From DASTCC01 sp035711465 (GTDB lineage: Bacteria > Acidobacteriota > Vicinamibacteria > Vicinamibacterales > SCN-69-37), in NCBI GenBank assembly GCA_035711465.1, contig DASTCC010000080.1, forward strand, positions 1 through 32,348: a stretch of DNA of 32,348 nucleotides. Reading direction: 5' to 3'. Positions within the stretch are counted from its first letter, which is position 1, and every line of letters begins with the position of its first letter. This document shows positions 30,663-32,348 of the stretch, one piece after another. A program made the translations under genes and the position numbers. The notes beneath the pieces were generated by a model that saw only the letters and a list, made by a program, of their open reading frames with translations, was not told where the DNA came from and searched no databases.

Positions 30663-32320
30663 CCGGGCGCGTCGTTCGCGCCGCGCTGGTGGTGCTCTCG
30701 ATTGCGGTCGTCGGGTTGGCCACGAGCCTGACAGGCTTCGCCCCGAAGTTCCGCTCGGACGATCCGCTGGCACGCGAGCCGGAAACGCAGGACGCGTCCA
30801 AGGCGGAGCCGGCCGACATCAGCCTGATGGCCGACCTGCTGCTGACGTTGTTCACGAAGCCGGCTGGCGTGATCGAGAACCGCCGCGCCGGCAACGTCAA
30901 CACGATCGACGAGGTGCCGGACTCGAGCTGGTTCACGAACCGCATCTATGCGAAGCCCGTTTCCGCGGCGGAACTCGAGCGCGGCCCCAACGTCCTCGAG
31001 GGCCCGGCGCCCGGACGGTGGACCGTAGTTGCGCCGAAGCGGGGCGGCACCGCGCCCGGGTTCCGAATCCGGGACAGCCGCGGCGAAGTCTGGTTCCTCT
31101 CGTTCGATCCCAGGGGCGTCCCCAACGCGGCGACCGCCGCGATCGCGATCGCCACGAAGATCTTCTGGGCGCTCGGCTACAACCAGGTCGAAAGCCATCT
31201 CGCCACGATCAGGCTCGAGGATCTCGACGTCGCCGAGACCGCGAAGATCGAGCTGCGCCCCGACCGCGAGCGCCCGATGACGCTGGCCGACGTCGAGTCG
31301 GTGCTGCGCCGGGCGGCGAGGAATCCAGACGGGTCGTATCGCGTGCTCGCGGCTCGGGCGCTCCCCGGGCGCGTGCTGGGAGGCTTCCGCTTCTACGGCA
31401 CCCGCCCGGACGATCCCAACGACATCGTCCCGCACGAGCATCGCCGGGAGCTCCGGGCCCTGAAGGTCTTCGGCGCCTGGGCCAACCTCGTCGACATGAA
31501 AGCGCTCAACACGCTCGACGTGCTCGTCCCCGAGAACGGGAAGAGCGTCATTCGCCATTACCTGCAGGACGTCGGCTCCACGTTCGGCGCCGGCTCGCAG
31601 GGACCGCACGGCTGGGAAGAAGGCTACGAGTATCTCTACGAGGGCGGTCCGCTCTGGAAGCGGATGCTGACACTCGGCTTCTACATGCGTCCGTGGCAGA
31701 CCGAGCCGATCGTCACCCACCCCGAAATCGGCCGCGTCCAGGGCGAGGGCTTCGACCCGGAGGGGTGGAAGCCCAGAACCCCGATCGCCGCCGTCGAAGC
31801 GGCGCGCGCCGACGACACCTTCTGGGCGGCGCTGCGCGTCCAGGCCTTCACCGACGACCTGATTCGTACGGTGGTGAAGCAGGGCAGGTTGTCCGATCCG
31901 AAGGCCGAGGAGCTGCTCGCCAACGTGCTGATCGAAAGACGCAACGCGATCGTCCGGACCTATCTGCCGAAGATCACGCCGCTGGTCCGCTTCGCGCTCG
32001 ACGACGCGGGAACGCTGACGTTCGAGAACGCGGCCGTCCGCGCCGGCGTCGCGAACGCGCCCGCAAACGGCTACCGGGCGGAATGGTCCAACTTCAACAA
32101 CGACACCGAGGCCGCGGCCTCCCTCGGCGCCGCGACGACGTCACAGACGGAACGCTTCACGGCGCCCGCAGGACTGAGCCGGACGGCGGGCGCGATCGTC
32201 AAGGTCGCCATCAGCGCCGACGATCCGGCGCAGCCCACATGGAGCAAGCCGGTGGATGTGTACTTCCGCCGGACCGCCTCGGGGTGGCAGCTCGTCGGCG
32301 TCGAACGATCGGTGGACTGA
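30626..32320 (+). CDS. Exported or anchored protein with kinase-like catalytic motifs, unknown function
   Basis: 564 residues; AAGGGGGG lies 6 nt before the ATG, inside the barrel gene, which it overlaps by 37 nt. One N-terminal hydrophobic segment (~15-37) acts as a signal peptide or anchor. A conserved-looking block reads TIDEVPDSSWFTNRI (93-107). A beta strand EVWFLSF (154-160) then a helix (168-183) recalls the nucleotide-lobe layout of HipA-type kinases. Residues HEHRRELRALKVFGAWANLV lead to DMKALN (290-295), which fits the D-x-K-x-x-N catalytic loop of protein kinases, and QDVGSTFG (314-321) resembles the D-x-G metal loop. The C-terminal ~370-564 ends in a beta-rich domain. I do not recognise the family; kinase function is a hypothesis from motif order only. 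Outer-face location argues for an unusual substrate or a pseudokinase. Confidence 0.8.
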   Translation: MASRLLHERAVLTGRVVRAALVVLSIAVVGLATSLTGFAPKFRSDDPLAREPETQDASKAEPADISLMADLLLTLFTKPAGVIENRRAGNVNTIDEVPDSSWFTNRIYAKPVSAAELERGPNVLEGPAPGRWTVVAPKRGGTAPGFRIRDSRGEVWFLSFDPRGVPNAATAAIAIATKIFWALGYNQVESHLATIRLEDLDVAETAKIELRPDRERPMTLADVESVLRRAARNPDGSYRVLAARALPGRVLGGFRFYGTRPDDPNDIVPHEHRRELRALKVFGAWANLVDMKALNTLDVLVPENGKSVIRHYLQDVGSTFGAGSQGPHGWEEGYEYLYEGGPLWKRMLTLGFYMRPWQTEPIVTHPEIGRVQGEGFDPEGWKPRTPIAAVEAARADDTFWAALRVQAFTDDLIRTVVKQGRLSDPKAEELLANVLIERRNAIVRTYLPKITPLVRFALDDAGTLTFENAAVRAGVANAPANGYRAEWSNFNNDTEAAASLGAATTSQTERFTAPAGLSRTAGAIVKVAISADDPAQPTWSKPVDVYFRRTASGWQLVGVERSVD

Positions 32321-32348
32321 CGGATCGCGGATTTCCCCAATGAACCGC

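Noticed and set aside
30574..32343. Alternative plus frame across the kinase-like gene
   Set aside because: Its translation is Arg-rich and lacks a signal segment; the frame from 30626 has a strong ribosome site and ordered domains.
1..32348. CRISPR arrays, tRNA or rRNA genes, insertion sequences
   Set aside because: I looked for regular spaced repeats, cloverleaf-like segments and transposase motifs and saw none.

Overview
The window is a GC-rich stretch of chromosome from a Gram-negative bacterium, most likely an acidobacterium (Vicinamibacteria-like). That placement is an inference from gene content: two large MacB/FtsX-type permeases of the acidobacterial kind (one preceded by a PadR regulator), a TonB-dependent receptor with a carboxypeptidase-like regulatory domain, a BlaI plus M56 peptidase pair, and a sulfatase-like lipoprotein with TPR repeats. 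I see no rRNA, tRNA, CRISPR array, insertion sequence or phage gene.

Layout. 1-786: end of a membrane protein gene, convergent with a two-gene minus-strand unit (BadF/BadG-type sugar kinase, then a CysJ-like FAD/NADPH reductase; 780-2903). 2904-2967: compact divergent promoter region. 2968-4983: sulfatase-like/TPR lipoprotein. 5206-7578: stand-alone permease of visibly lower GC. 7714-12111 (minus): TonB-type receptor downstream of a MATE exporter. 12401-12820: small membrane protein with a zinc ribbon. 12867-14480 (minus): metzincin-like lipoprotein. 14773-17635: operator, BlaI repressor and M56 sensor peptidase with an unusual Tyr-Tyr repeat tail. 17632-18978 (minus): polytopic glycosyltransferase-like protein. 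19072-20124: exported protein of unknown function. 20140-22407 (minus): patatin/POTRA/barrel protein of the type Vd kind. 22515-23104: an elaborate operator and a protein that joins a helix-turn-helix to two ClpX-type zinc fingers. 23193-26354: PadR plus permease operon. 26357-29083: a stretch with decayed gene fragments (beta-propeller and OmpA remnants) around an NmrA-like SDR gene and a helical exported protein. 29457-32320: Omp85-like barrel gene overlapped by a gene whose product carries kinase-like catalytic motifs.

Themes. Most products are envelope or export proteins: permeases, barrels, lipoproteins and secreted enzymes. Three local regulatory modules are visible (BlaI/M56, PadR/permease and HTH-ClpX zinc finger), each with an inverted repeat at its promoter. 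Several genes have a TAnnnT hexamer 6-7 nt before the start codon, which suggests leaderless transcripts. The items I find most worth following are the HTH/ClpX-zinc-finger gene with its four alternating half-sites, the M56 peptidase with its Tyr-Tyr repeats, and the barrel/kinase-like gene pair.
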